Shown here piece by piece: positions 52,166 through 59,463 of a stretch of 64,000 bases of DNA. The notes under the pieces were generated by a model that was given only the letters and a program-made list of their open reading frames with translations, was not told the DNA's origin and did not search any database. The position numbers and the translations under genes are program-made. Source of the DNA: Flavobacterium sp. HJJ (GTDB lineage: Bacteria > Bacteroidota > Bacteroidia > Flavobacteriales > Flavobacteriaceae); NCBI RefSeq assembly GCF_015351475.1, contig NZ_JADKPR010000014.1, positions 1 through 64,000 of the forward strand. The letters run 5' to 3'. Each line of letters opens with the position of its first letter. The stretch's first letter is position 1.

Positions 52166-52517
52166 TAATTGTAACGACAAATTCTTCTGGAAAAAATCCC
52201 AGAAGAATTTGTCATATATTTTAAATTTTAGTCTGATTATCTTTATAATTGGACTGCTGCTGTTTATTTTCTGCAGAAAAGAACAGAGATTAGAAATTCA
52301 ATCCATAAAAACGGTTAACGGCTGGGGCTACCAAATTACCAATAATAGTAAAATAATTATAAAACAGTCAATTATACCTGTAATTAGTGAGTCCAAAAGT
52401 TTTGAAACTGAAAAAGAAGCTTTAGCTGTGGGAGAATTGGTACTAGAAAAATTGAACTCTAACAATTCCCCTACCATTACAAAAAATGATTTAATTTTAT
52501 TAAAAATAAAATTGTAG
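52149..52517 (+). CDS. DUF4907 membrane protein
   Basis: A 122-residue protein with one membrane helix (about 20-41, NFSLIIFIIGLLLFIFC) and a C-terminal domain of the DUF4907 type, beginning KTVNGWGYQITNNSKIIIKQ and ending FETEKEALAVGELVLEKL. DUF4907 has no known function. The start ATG (52149, or 52155) overlaps the kelch gene by 17 nt, and its stop codon directly abuts the kinase ATG. Such tight packing between a propeller lipoprotein and a sensor kinase suggests a shared pathway. Confidence 0.78.
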   Translation: MTMIINNCNDKFFWKKSQKNLSYILNFSLIIFIIGLLLFIFCRKEQRLEIQSIKTVNGWGYQITNNSKIIIKQSIIPVISESKSFETEKEALAVGELVLEKLNSNNSPTITKNDLILLKIKL

Positions 52518-53618
52518 ATGAACTTCGTGTCAATAAAAAATAGCGGCTCCAATAAAATACTGATACACAGTGCCATTTGGTGTTTTTTTATCAGTACCTC
52601 ACTTATTCAGTTTTATGAAAGTCCTAGTCACATTAATACCGATTTCTTCATTCAATGGTTTACTGGAATAGCCCTGTTTTATCTTAATTACACATATCTT
52701 GTAACTAATTTTCTTTTACAAAAAAAATACGTTTATTATATCTGTATCATATTGGTACTGATTGTCGCTTTCATGCTTATCAGACACCAATTTTTCACAC
52801 CAGATTTTCGAGAATTTAGAGAATTTCGATCTCCGAATAGCATAAATCTCAAAAAATTTCCTTATCCATATGAGAATATTAATCATAGGATGCACAGACG
52901 GGAGCAGCCTTTTTTCTTTAAAATTGTACCTTCAGTCTTTTATATTTTAATTATAGCAATAAGTACAATAATCAAAACATTATCTGAGTTTTACAATGAC
53001 CAGCAAAATACATTGATCGCTGAAAGCCAAAGAACTGCAACTGAATTAAACTATTTGAGAACCCAGACAAATCCTCATTTTTTATTTAATTCATTAAACA
53101 GCATTTACTCATTAGCGCATAAAAAATCGGATCTGGTTCCCGATGCTATCGTAACTTTATCCGAAATGATGCGGTATATGCTGTATGAAACAGATAATAA
53201 ATATGTTTTGCTCGAAAAGGAAATCGATTATATTAAAAACTATATTGAGTTACAAAAATTAAGGCTTAATAATATTGAAAACATTAGTATAAACATTCAT
53301 GGCAACACTAAAGATAAGTTTATAGAACCCATGCTATTGATTTCATTTATAGAAAATGCATTCAAATACGGAACCGATTATAAAGGAGCTGCTTATGTGA
53401 AAATTGTAATTACTATTGAAGAAAATGTATTTTCTTTTTGGATAGAAAATAAAATTGAGAACAATAAAAAAGATCCTGAAAATTCAGGAATTGGTTTGGC
53501 AAATATCAAAAACAGGCTTAATCTGCTTTATCCAAACACACATCAGCTGGATTTAAAAACGAAAGATTCAAAATATACCGTCCATTTGACTTTACAATTA
53601 GACCAGATTCAGCCATAA
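52518..53618 (+). CDS. LytS-like sensor histidine kinase
   Basis: A 366-residue membrane histidine kinase of the LytS/YehU (5TM-less) type. Four hydrophobic segments (about 17-33, 48-66, 72-90, 136-153) form the sensor. A His_kinase domain has the phosphoacceptor H187 in RTQTNPHFLFNSLNSIYSL, and the HATPase domain has N-box ISFIENAFKYG and G-box NSGIGLANIKNRL. It pairs with the LytTR regulator 41 nt downstream. The signal is unknown; the kelch lipoprotein and DUF4907 protein directly upstream are candidates. Confidence 0.92.
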   Translation: MNFVSIKNSGSNKILIHSAIWCFFISTSLIQFYESPSHINTDFFIQWFTGIALFYLNYTYLVTNFLLQKKYVYYICIILVLIVAFMLIRHQFFTPDFREFREFRSPNSINLKKFPYPYENINHRMHRREQPFFFKIVPSVFYILIIAISTIIKTLSEFYNDQQNTLIAESQRTATELNYLRTQTNPHFLFNSLNSIYSLAHKKSDLVPDAIVTLSEMMRYMLYETDNKYVLLEKEIDYIKNYIELQKLRLNNIENISINIHGNTKDKFIEPMLLISFIENAFKYGTDYKGAAYVKIVITIEENVFSFWIENKIENNKKDPENSGIGLANIKNRLNLLYPNTHQLDLKTKDSKYTVHLTLQLDQIQP

Positions 53619-53649
53619 ACAAATACATTTGTACCAACATTATAAAAAC

Positions 53650-53655
53650 AGGAGG
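53650..53655 (+). promoter_or_regulatory. Shine-Dalgarno sequence before the LytTR regulator
   Basis: AGGAGG, 4 nt before the ATG at 53660. Strong Shine-Dalgarno sequences are rare in Bacteroidota, so this one stands out. A TACATTTG (53624-53631) in the short kinase-regulator gap could be an internal -7 element. Confidence 0.55.
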
Positions 53656-53659
53656 AAAT

Positions 53660-54373
53660 ATGAAATGTGTTATTATAGACGACGAGCCATTAGCAGTAGA
53701 TTTATTGGTTGAATTTGTTGGAAGAGTAGATTCACTCGAACTGGTAACCACATTTACTAATGCGATAGATGCGATATCAATAATTAATCAATCAGAGGTA
53801 GATTTAATTTTTTTAGATATAGAAATGCCTCATTTTTCTGGAATTGATTTTATCAATGCTATCGAAAAAAAACCATTGATCATATTTACAACCGCTTATT
53901 CTAATTATGCAGTCGAAGGTTTTAATCTTGGTGCTGTAGATTATCTGGTAAAACCAATTCCTTTCAACCGATTCTTAAAAGCAGTATTGCGTGCACAGCA
54001 GATTTTTGCTCCAAAAAGCCTTTCGGCACCAAACCAAATAACAAATGCACCAGAAATTGAACATGATTTTATGTTTGTCAGAGCTGAATATGAGAATGTA
54101 AAAATTAATTTTTCTGAAATTTTATTTATCGAAGGACTGAAAGATTATGTGAAAATTTACACCAGCGACAATAAATACACATTAACGCTGATCAGTTTAA
54201 TAAAATTGGAAAATTTATTGTCTTCTAAAGGTTTTGCAAGGATTCACCGTTCGTATATTATCAATATTAAACATGTAAAATCAATTCAAAAAAACAAAGT
54301 ACTGATAACAGATAAAAGAATTCCTATCAGCGAAAGTTATAAAGCTTCTTTCTTTGAAAAAATAAATATTTAA
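53660..54373 (+). CDS. LytTR-family response regulator
   Basis: A 237-residue response regulator. The receiver domain (1-120) has acidic pocket D7/D8, phosphoacceptor D53 in IFLDIEMPHFSG, and the conserved Thr and Lys. The C-terminal LytTR DNA-binding domain (about 140-237) starts FVRAEYENVKINFSEILFIEG. LytTR regulators bind short direct repeats and act on cell-envelope or behaviour genes. It follows its likely partner kinase. Targets are unknown; the repeat pair in the spacer at 50130-50220 is a candidate for autoregulation. Confidence 0.93.
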   Translation: MKCVIIDDEPLAVDLLVEFVGRVDSLELVTTFTNAIDAISIINQSEVDLIFLDIEMPHFSGIDFINAIEKKPLIIFTTAYSNYAVEGFNLGAVDYLVKPIPFNRFLKAVLRAQQIFAPKSLSAPNQITNAPEIEHDFMFVRAEYENVKINFSEILFIEGLKDYVKIYTSDNKYTLTLISLIKLENLLSSKGFARIHRSYIINIKHVKSIQKNKVLITDKRIPISESYKASFFEKINI

Positions 54374-54386
54374 CTCGACGAATTGT

Positions 54387-54899
54387 TTACTCTTTAAACC
54401 AGCTCGAATACATCACATAATTATTGGATATGCGTTCTATTTCTCCAGCAAAATTGGATTGGTCAATATCCTTTACTTTTTTAGCCGGCACACCAGCATA
54501 AATAGAACCTGACTCTATAACGGTATTTTGGGTAATTACGGCCCCGGCTGCCACAATTGAATTACTGCCTACAACACAATTATCCATAATTATTGCTCCC
54601 ATTCCAACTAGTACATTGTCATGTATTGTACATCCATGAACAATCGCATTATGCCCGACAGAAACATTATTACCGATAATAGTAGGATGCTTTTGATAAG
54701 TGCAGTGAACAATTGCCCCATCTTGTATATTAACTTTATTACCAATTGTAATAAAATTAACATCCCCACGGATTACGGCATTAAACCACACACTGCATTC
54801 TGCGCCAAAAATGACCTCACCTACTATAGTAGCATTTTCAGCCACATAACAATCTTCTGGTATGTTCGGTGTTTTACCGTTAACAGATTTTATTACCAT
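54387..54899 (-). CDS. Gamma-class carbonic anhydrase-like protein
   Basis: A 170-residue left-handed beta-helix protein with about six hexapeptide turns (for example ATIVGEVIFG, CSVWFNAVIRGD and VLVGMGAII). Three candidate zinc histidines are visible, in IVHCTY and in GHNAIVHGC, as in the YrdA/PaaY gamma-CA group. Such proteins may hydrate carbon dioxide or act on acyl groups. It is the second gene in a unit with PorP/SprF, which ends 14 nt upstream on the same strand. Cytoplasmic, no signal peptide. Confidence 0.88.
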   Translation of the reverse strand: MVIKSVNGKTPNIPEDCYVAENATIVGEVIFGAECSVWFNAVIRGDVNFITIGNKVNIQDGAIVHCTYQKHPTIIGNNVSVGHNAIVHGCTIHDNVLVGMGAIIMDNCVVGSNSIVAAGAVITQNTVIESGSIYAGVPAKKVKDIDQSNFAGEIERISNNYVMYSSWFKE

Positions 54900-54912
54900 T
54901 TTAAAACTATAA

Positions 54913-55908
54913 TTAATTAATTGCCGGACAGTTACAATCGTACTTTTGAGGCCTGCATGAAAAGTTAAACCCTAAAGTAAGCTGATGAAATCCAGAATTA
55001 CCATATTGTATTTCGCCTAATAAATGGGTGTAAGAGTAAGCAAACATAAAGGTTTTATAATTAAAACCTAAAATAGGGTTAACATAATTCAATTTCTGAC
55101 TATTGGTTCCTCTGCCATTAGTAAATTCAGCGCCATCAAAACTTTTTCTATAAGACAAGCCTCCCCACAATTGTCCCATTTCTAAATTCTTATACGCTTT
55201 AATATTCATATCCAATGCACTTTCCTTTGTTTTGTCTACATACTGATACAACAAAGAAGGCTCCCACAAAACTTTATCAGGATTCCCAAAAATATAACCG
55301 CCGCTAATGACGAATTTTCTCAAATTGTCGCTTTCATATTCGGTATAAAGTTTTTGGCGTGTTTCTAAAACATTCTTAATAACTGCATTCAAACTAAAAT
55401 CAAGTAAATTATAAGATGCTCCAATATCTAAATTAAAATAGGAAGCATGCTGCTGTATGTTTCCAAGGGCTGGATCATAATCACCAGAATTCTGAAATTC
55501 AGTTTCATCCAGCTGGCTTTGATTAACTCCAACATTAACCCCAAAAGATAACTGATTCAAATCTACTTCATCTCTCGAAAACAATATATGATGCGCATAA
55601 GTCGCTTTGAAACCGAATTGAGAATGATATCCGTTTACGTCATTAAAAAGTATAGCACCAACTCCTGACCGCTCTCCTACTCTGCCATTATAACTTAATG
55701 TCTGGAGTGCTGGAGCATTTTCCTGATCGAACCACTGCTTTCTTGCAGTAAGTCTCAGTTTACTGCAATTTGCCGCACCGGCCATGGACGGGAAAATCAA
55801 ATAATAATTGTCTGACAAATAATCTGAATATATTGGTATTCCTTCCTGTGAAAAACTACTTAAACTAATAAAAAAGAGAACAATTACTAACTTGATTTTG
55901 GTGTACAT
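54913..55908 (-). CDS. PorP/SprF-family outer-membrane protein
   Basis: A 331-residue outer-membrane protein of the T9SS PorP/SprF family. The signal peptide (YTKIKLVIVLFFISLSSFSQ) is followed by an early IYSDYLSDNYYLIFPSMAGA and a barrel with GVGAILFNDVNGYHSQFGF, typical of the family. PorP/SprF paralogues are tied to the export or attachment of cargo with type B sorting domains, two of which occur in this window. No adhesin gene is adjacent, so it is an orphan paralogue. Confidence 0.85.
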   Translation of the reverse strand: MYTKIKLVIVLFFISLSSFSQEGIPIYSDYLSDNYYLIFPSMAGAANCSKLRLTARKQWFDQENAPALQTLSYNGRVGERSGVGAILFNDVNGYHSQFGFKATYAHHILFSRDEVDLNQLSFGVNVGVNQSQLDETEFQNSGDYDPALGNIQQHASYFNLDIGASYNLLDFSLNAVIKNVLETRQKLYTEYESDNLRKFVISGGYIFGNPDKVLWEPSLLYQYVDKTKESALDMNIKAYKNLEMGQLWGGLSYRKSFDGAEFTNGRGTNSQKLNYVNPILGFNYKTFMFAYSYTHLLGEIQYGNSGFHQLTLGFNFSCRPQKYDCNCPAIN

Positions 55909-56005
55909 TTAGAAGGAATTTTATAAAATTAATTCGTCAATAAAAACTTTTGTTAATTTATTCATTAAAAAATCAAATATAGTTAATCGTGGAAAATAAC
56001 TTTAG

Positions 56006-56013
56006 TAAATTTG
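56006..56013 (+). promoter_or_regulatory. -7 element of the Nfu gene
   Basis: TAAATTTG fits TAnnTTTG. It lies 18 nt before the ATG at 56031 and downstream of an in-frame GTG at 55989, so it rules that GTG out as the start. Confidence 0.55.
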
Positions 56014-56030
56014 CAAAAAATCGACGAATC

Positions 56031-56924
56031 ATGACTAAAATAACGATAAAAGAAACACAAAACCCGACTATTATAAAATTTGAGTTCCCAGACTTCATCA
56101 CTCAAAATGAAAATTACGAATTCAAGAACATAGACGAAGCCAAATCATCTCCTCTTGCACAGCAGCTTTTTTATCTGCCGTTTGTAAAAACTGTATACAT
56201 ATCAGGAAATTTTATTGCTGTCGAAAGATTCAGCATTGTAGAATGGGATGATGTGAAAGAAGCGGTTGCAGAACAAATTGAAGCCTATGTAAATAAAGGC
56301 GGAATCATAGTTACTGCTGATGAAAACAAACCAAAAAAACAGGCAATTACTGTTTATGGCGAGTCTACTCCAAATCCGGCAGCGCTAAAATTTGTAGTCA
56401 ATAAAATGATTACAAAAAATGCAGTTGAATTTAAAAATATAGATCAAAGTGCGCCGTCACCACTAGCAACTGAGCTATTCAAATTTCCATATGTAAAGGA
56501 AATATTTATTGACGAAAATTATATTTCGGTTACAAAATATGATATTAATGAATGGCAGGATATCACACTGGAGTTAAGAACTTTCATCAAACAATTTATT
56601 GAAAACGGCGGAACTGTTCTTGACGAAAATTTAATTCAAAACATTGTTAAAGACGAAAAAGCCAAAGATGAATCATTTGATTCCCTTGACGAAACTTCTC
56701 AAAAAATCATCAATATCTTAGAAGAATACGTAAAACCGGCAGTTGCTGCCGATGGCGGTAATATTCTTTTTGATTCCTATGATGGTGATTCAAAAACAGT
56801 AAAAGTAATTATGCAGGGAGCTTGTAATGGCTGTCCATCTTCTACTTTTACATTAAAAAGCGGTATTGAAAATATGCTGAAGAGCATGCTGAATGATGAA
56901 GGAATCAAAGTCGAAGCTGTCTAA
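56031..56924 (+). CDS. Nfu/NifU-type iron-sulfur carrier with duplicated N domain
   Basis: A 297-residue iron-sulfur carrier. Two Nfu N-terminal-type domains occur in tandem (about 1-95 and 100-195); both share a FKNIDEAKSSPLAQQLF or FKNIDQSAPSPLATELF block and an IxVEWDD or INEWQD end. A C-terminal NifU domain follows (about 215-290) with the cluster-binding CNGC in QGACNGCPSS. Nfu proteins deliver 4Fe-4S clusters to target enzymes. The ATG at 56031 follows a -7 element. The duplicated N domain is also seen in other Bacteroidota, as far as I recall. A terminator closes the gene. Confidence 0.92.
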   Translation: MTKITIKETQNPTIIKFEFPDFITQNENYEFKNIDEAKSSPLAQQLFYLPFVKTVYISGNFIAVERFSIVEWDDVKEAVAEQIEAYVNKGGIIVTADENKPKKQAITVYGESTPNPAALKFVVNKMITKNAVEFKNIDQSAPSPLATELFKFPYVKEIFIDENYISVTKYDINEWQDITLELRTFIKQFIENGGTVLDENLIQNIVKDEKAKDESFDSLDETSQKIINILEEYVKPAVAADGGNILFDSYDGDSKTVKVIMQGACNGCPSSTFTLKSGIENMLKSMLNDEGIKVEAV

Positions 56925-56941
56925 ATGACAAAAAAACATTC

Positions 56942-56972
56942 AAAAGCGTTTCAGAAATGAGACGCTTTTTTT
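56942..56972 (+). terminator. Terminator of the Nfu gene
   Basis: AAAAGCGTTTCA pairs with TGAGACGCTTTT (one wobble) across GAAA, followed by a T run. Confidence 0.88.
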
Positions 56973-57109
56973 ATACCACAAAAAATATCTGCCTGAACAC
57001 TGCCGGTAATAGAATTAAATTCTCAATCAGTTCGAACAAGTTTATTTTAAAAAAATATTAATTTGCAGCGTTTTACTTTAAAATATATTCAAAGAATCAT
57101 AAAAAAAGG

Positions 57110-57117
57110 TACTTTTG
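57110..57117 (+). promoter_or_regulatory. Possible -7 element of the repeat protein gene
   Basis: TACTTTTG matches TAnnTTTG, 24 nt before the ATG. No TTG is found at the expected distance. Confidence 0.35.
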
Positions 57118-57141
57118 ACTCATTAACTTTAAATAAAAACC

Positions 57142-57729
57142 ATGGGACTATCATCATTCTTTAAAAATTTATTTGGCTCGGCCAAAGAAACAGCAAACGA
57201 AATAATTGATCATGCAGAAACTGCTATTGAGGAAACCAGAGTAAATGCACAGCCTTATGTAGAAAAAGCAGAAGCTATTGTAGAAGAAACGGTAGAAAAA
57301 ATTAAGGAAACAGTTACTCCGCATGCAGAAAAAGCAGAAGCTTTTGCAGAAGAAGCTGTAACTAAAATCAAAGAAACCGCCGCACCTCATTTAGAAAAAG
57401 CTGAAGCCTTCGTAGAAGATGCAGTAAACAAATTCAAAGAAACTACTGCTCCGCATGCAGAAAAAGCAGAAGCCTTTATAGAAGATGCTGTAAACAAAAT
57501 TAAAGAAACTGCAGCGCCGCATGCAGAAAAAGCGGAAGCTTTTATAGAAGATGCTCTAGCCAAAGCAAAAGAGGCAGCAGCTCCATATATCGAAAAAGCA
57601 GAATCAATTATAAACGATGCTAAAACAAAAGAAACTGAAACCTTAGATAATCACAACGAAGAAACAATTTCTTCTGACCCAAACACTCTTGAAACTCCAT
57701 TAAAAAAGGAAGAAGAAGATCACGAATAG
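57142..57729 (+). CDS. Amphipathic 22-residue-repeat protein
   Basis: A 195-residue protein made mostly of six to seven 22-residue repeats of the APHAEKAEAFIEDAVNKIKE type (about 35-170). The repeats are near-identical at the protein level and recognisable in the DNA as 66-bp units. They form a continuous amphipathic helix, as in apolipoprotein- or YtxH-like proteins. There is no signal peptide; a Phe-rich N terminus may associate with a membrane. The function is unknown. It stands directly upstream of mscS (78 nt), so both could relate to envelope stress or turgor. The repeats invite length variation by slippage. Confidence 0.82.
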   Translation: MGLSSFFKNLFGSAKETANEIIDHAETAIEETRVNAQPYVEKAEAIVEETVEKIKETVTPHAEKAEAFAEEAVTKIKETAAPHLEKAEAFVEDAVNKFKETTAPHAEKAEAFIEDAVNKIKETAAPHAEKAEAFIEDALAKAKEAAAPYIEKAESIINDAKTKETETLDNHNEETISSDPNTLETPLKKEEEDHE

Positions 57730-57752
57730 CTTTTATAAAAAATATAAAATCG

Positions 57753-57760
57753 TATTTTTG
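57753..57760 (+). promoter_or_regulatory. Possible -7 element of mscS
   Basis: TATTTTTG matches TAnnTTTG, 47 nt before the mscS start, in the short gap after the repeat protein. No good TTG partner was found. Confidence 0.35.
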
Positions 57761-57807
57761 CAGTTCAATATACAACTCTCTTCATAGAGAATTTCATGAA
57801 TTAAAAT

Positions 57808-58635
57808 ATGACCTTAGATCCAAATTACATTTCCACTTACGCCGATTTTTTCATAAAAAAAATAGCAGAATATTCCCCTGAGGTTATTTCTGCTCTTATT
57901 ATTTTATTTATTGGACTCTATGCAATTCGAATCATCAATAGACTTGTTAGAAAATTAATGATTAAACGAAATTTGGATCCAACATTATCCAAATTTCTGG
58001 CCGACATTTTACTTTGGGTTTTAAGAGGACTGTTATTTGTAACCGTCATCGATAAACTGGGCATCGGAACTACTTCATTCGTTACCATTCTGGCAACTAT
58101 GGGGTTTGCAATTGGTATGTCGCTGCAGGGCTCATTGTCTAATTTTGCCGGTGGAATCTTGATTATTCTCTTCAAACCTTTCAAAGTGGGAGACACTATC
58201 GAAGCTCAGGGAGTTATGGCAACTGTACTTGAAATACAAATTTTTGTTACCAAATTGGTAACCGGAAACAACCAGACCATTTTTGTTCCAAACGGCTCTT
58301 TGTCAAACGGAATCATTACTAATTATTCGATGCAGGGAACAAGAAGGGCCGATTTGACCATTTCAATATCTTATGGAACCGACTTAAAAAAAGCAAAGGA
58401 CATTATAACTAAAGCTTTGGCTGACAATCCAAAAGTATTGCCTTCACCTGCCGCAGAAGTATCAGTTAAAAACTTAACAGATAGTTCTATTCAACTGGCT
58501 GTAAGACCTTGGGCTAAAAACGAAGATTTCAGTAGTGTTGTTGCAACGACTTTAGAAGACTGTAAATTGGCCTTTGATAATGCAGGTATTACTTTCCAGC
58601 CTTATGTTTCAGAACTATCGAACAACAACAAATAA
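57808..58635 (+). CDS. mscS: Small-conductance mechanosensitive channel (MscS)
   Basis: A 275-residue channel that opens under membrane tension and releases osmolytes. Three membrane helices are visible (about 20-42, 65-88, 92-120); the pore helix TM3 carries GMSLQGSLSNFAGGILI, followed by FKPFKVGDTIEAQG, the start of the cytoplasmic beta domain, and the soluble vestibule to about 270. This is the core E. coli MscS architecture without extensions. It follows the 22-residue-repeat protein on the same strand. The next gene, tsaB, is convergent and only 6 nt away. Confidence 0.93.
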   Translation: MTLDPNYISTYADFFIKKIAEYSPEVISALIILFIGLYAIRIINRLVRKLMIKRNLDPTLSKFLADILLWVLRGLLFVTVIDKLGIGTTSFVTILATMGFAIGMSLQGSLSNFAGGILIILFKPFKVGDTIEAQGVMATVLEIQIFVTKLVTGNNQTIFVPNGSLSNGIITNYSMQGTRRADLTISISYGTDLKKAKDIITKALADNPKVLPSPAAEVSVKNLTDSSIQLAVRPWAKNEDFSSVVATTLEDCKLAFDNAGITFQPYVSELSNNNK

Positions 58636-58641
58636 TGAATC

Positions 58642-59313
58642 CTAACTTTTTTTAGGACTGGCAATTAAAAAGTCTTTCAAATAATAAGGTTCAAAATAAG
58701 CGACATCTACAGTGTCGCTTATTTTGTATTTATCAAAACTCAAAGCGCTCATTTCACTAGCCGATGGATACTTAATTTCATCTAAAAAAACGAAATTGTC
58801 TTTTGTTAAAACGGCTTTGCACTTCTCGTTACAATCTCCAACAAAATATACTTTCTCGGTAAAATCTTCAAAAGAATTTTCAGTAATAATTTCTGCCAAA
58901 ACTTCTCTTTTTTTATTCAAATCTGCTGAAAAAACAGCACTATAAACTTCCATTCTGCGGGCATCAATCATTGGGACAATTAATCCTTCTGAGATTTTAA
59001 CTTTAGAAGCCAATGCCTGCAGAGTATCTACCGCTATCAATGGAATATTCAACGCATAGCACAAACCTTTAGCTGCGGAAACTCCTATTCTCAAACCTGT
59101 ATAAGAGCCAGGCCCCTGACTCACGGCAATTGCAGCCAAATCCTTAAATTGAATACCAGCTTCACTGATAATTTCTTCAATAAAAACATGTAACCGTTCT
59201 GCATGAGAATATCCTTCTTCGGCAATTTCTTTGCACAATATGGTTTCTCCGTTTTTTGCCAAGGCAACAGAACAATTTTTGGTAGCGGTTTCAATATTGA
59301 GGATATAAGACAC
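58642..59313 (-). CDS. tsaB: tRNA threonylcarbamoyladenosine biosynthesis protein TsaB
   Basis: TsaB works with TsaD and TsaE to make t6A37 in ANN-decoding tRNAs. The 223-residue ASKHA-fold protein starts SYILNIETATKNCSVALA, with the conserved GPGSYTGLRIGVSAAKGL (about 68-85). I infer a GTG start at 59313, because it gives the standard N terminus and lies directly after a perfect 7-bp tract (59316-59357). The ATG at 59352 would lie inside that tract. A TAAATTTG (59364-59371, minus strand) may be the -7 element. Confidence 0.9.
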   Translation of the reverse strand: MSYILNIETATKNCSVALAKNGETILCKEIAEEGYSHAERLHVFIEEIISEAGIQFKDLAAIAVSQGPGSYTGLRIGVSAAKGLCYALNIPLIAVDTLQALASKVKISEGLIVPMIDARRMEVYSAVFSADLNKKREVLAEIITENSFEDFTEKVYFVGDCNEKCKAVLTKDNFVFLDEIKYPSASEMSALSFDKYKISDTVDVAYFEPYYLKDFLIASPKKS

Positions 59314-59315
59314 TT

Positions 59316-59357
59316 TGATTGCTGATTTTAAATTATTGAATTTAGATTGCAAATTGC
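59316..59357 (-). repeat. 7-bp tandem tract before tsaB
   Basis: Six perfect 7-nt steps on the plus strand: TGATTGC, TGATTTT, AAATTAT, TGAATTT, AGATTGC, AAATTGC. In the mRNA sense they are GCAATCT-like units ending just before the GTG start. Confidence 0.8.
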
Positions 59358-59393
59358 TTCCTGCAAATTTACTTCGATTTTTGAAATATTTAT

Positions 59394-59433
59394 AAAAAAA
59401 GAAACACCTCCTGAATACTTCAAGAAGTGTTTT
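59394..59433 (-). terminator. Terminator of the efflux operon
   Basis: On the minus strand AAACACTTCTTGAA pairs with TTCAGGAGGTGTTT (two wobbles) across a 3-nt loop, followed by CTTTTTTT. It lies 31 nt after the last gene of the efflux operon. Confidence 0.8.
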
Positions 59434-59463
59434 ATTCTTTTTGGAAAAAACCCGTAATTAAAA

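Noticed and set aside
56006..56030. Upstream GTG (55989) as the Nfu start
   Set aside because: It lies before the -7 element at 56006-56013 and adds residues not seen in the family.
57250..57650. CRISPR-like 66-bp repeats
   Set aside because: They are codon-level repeats of the 22-residue helical protein, contiguous and in frame, without spacers.
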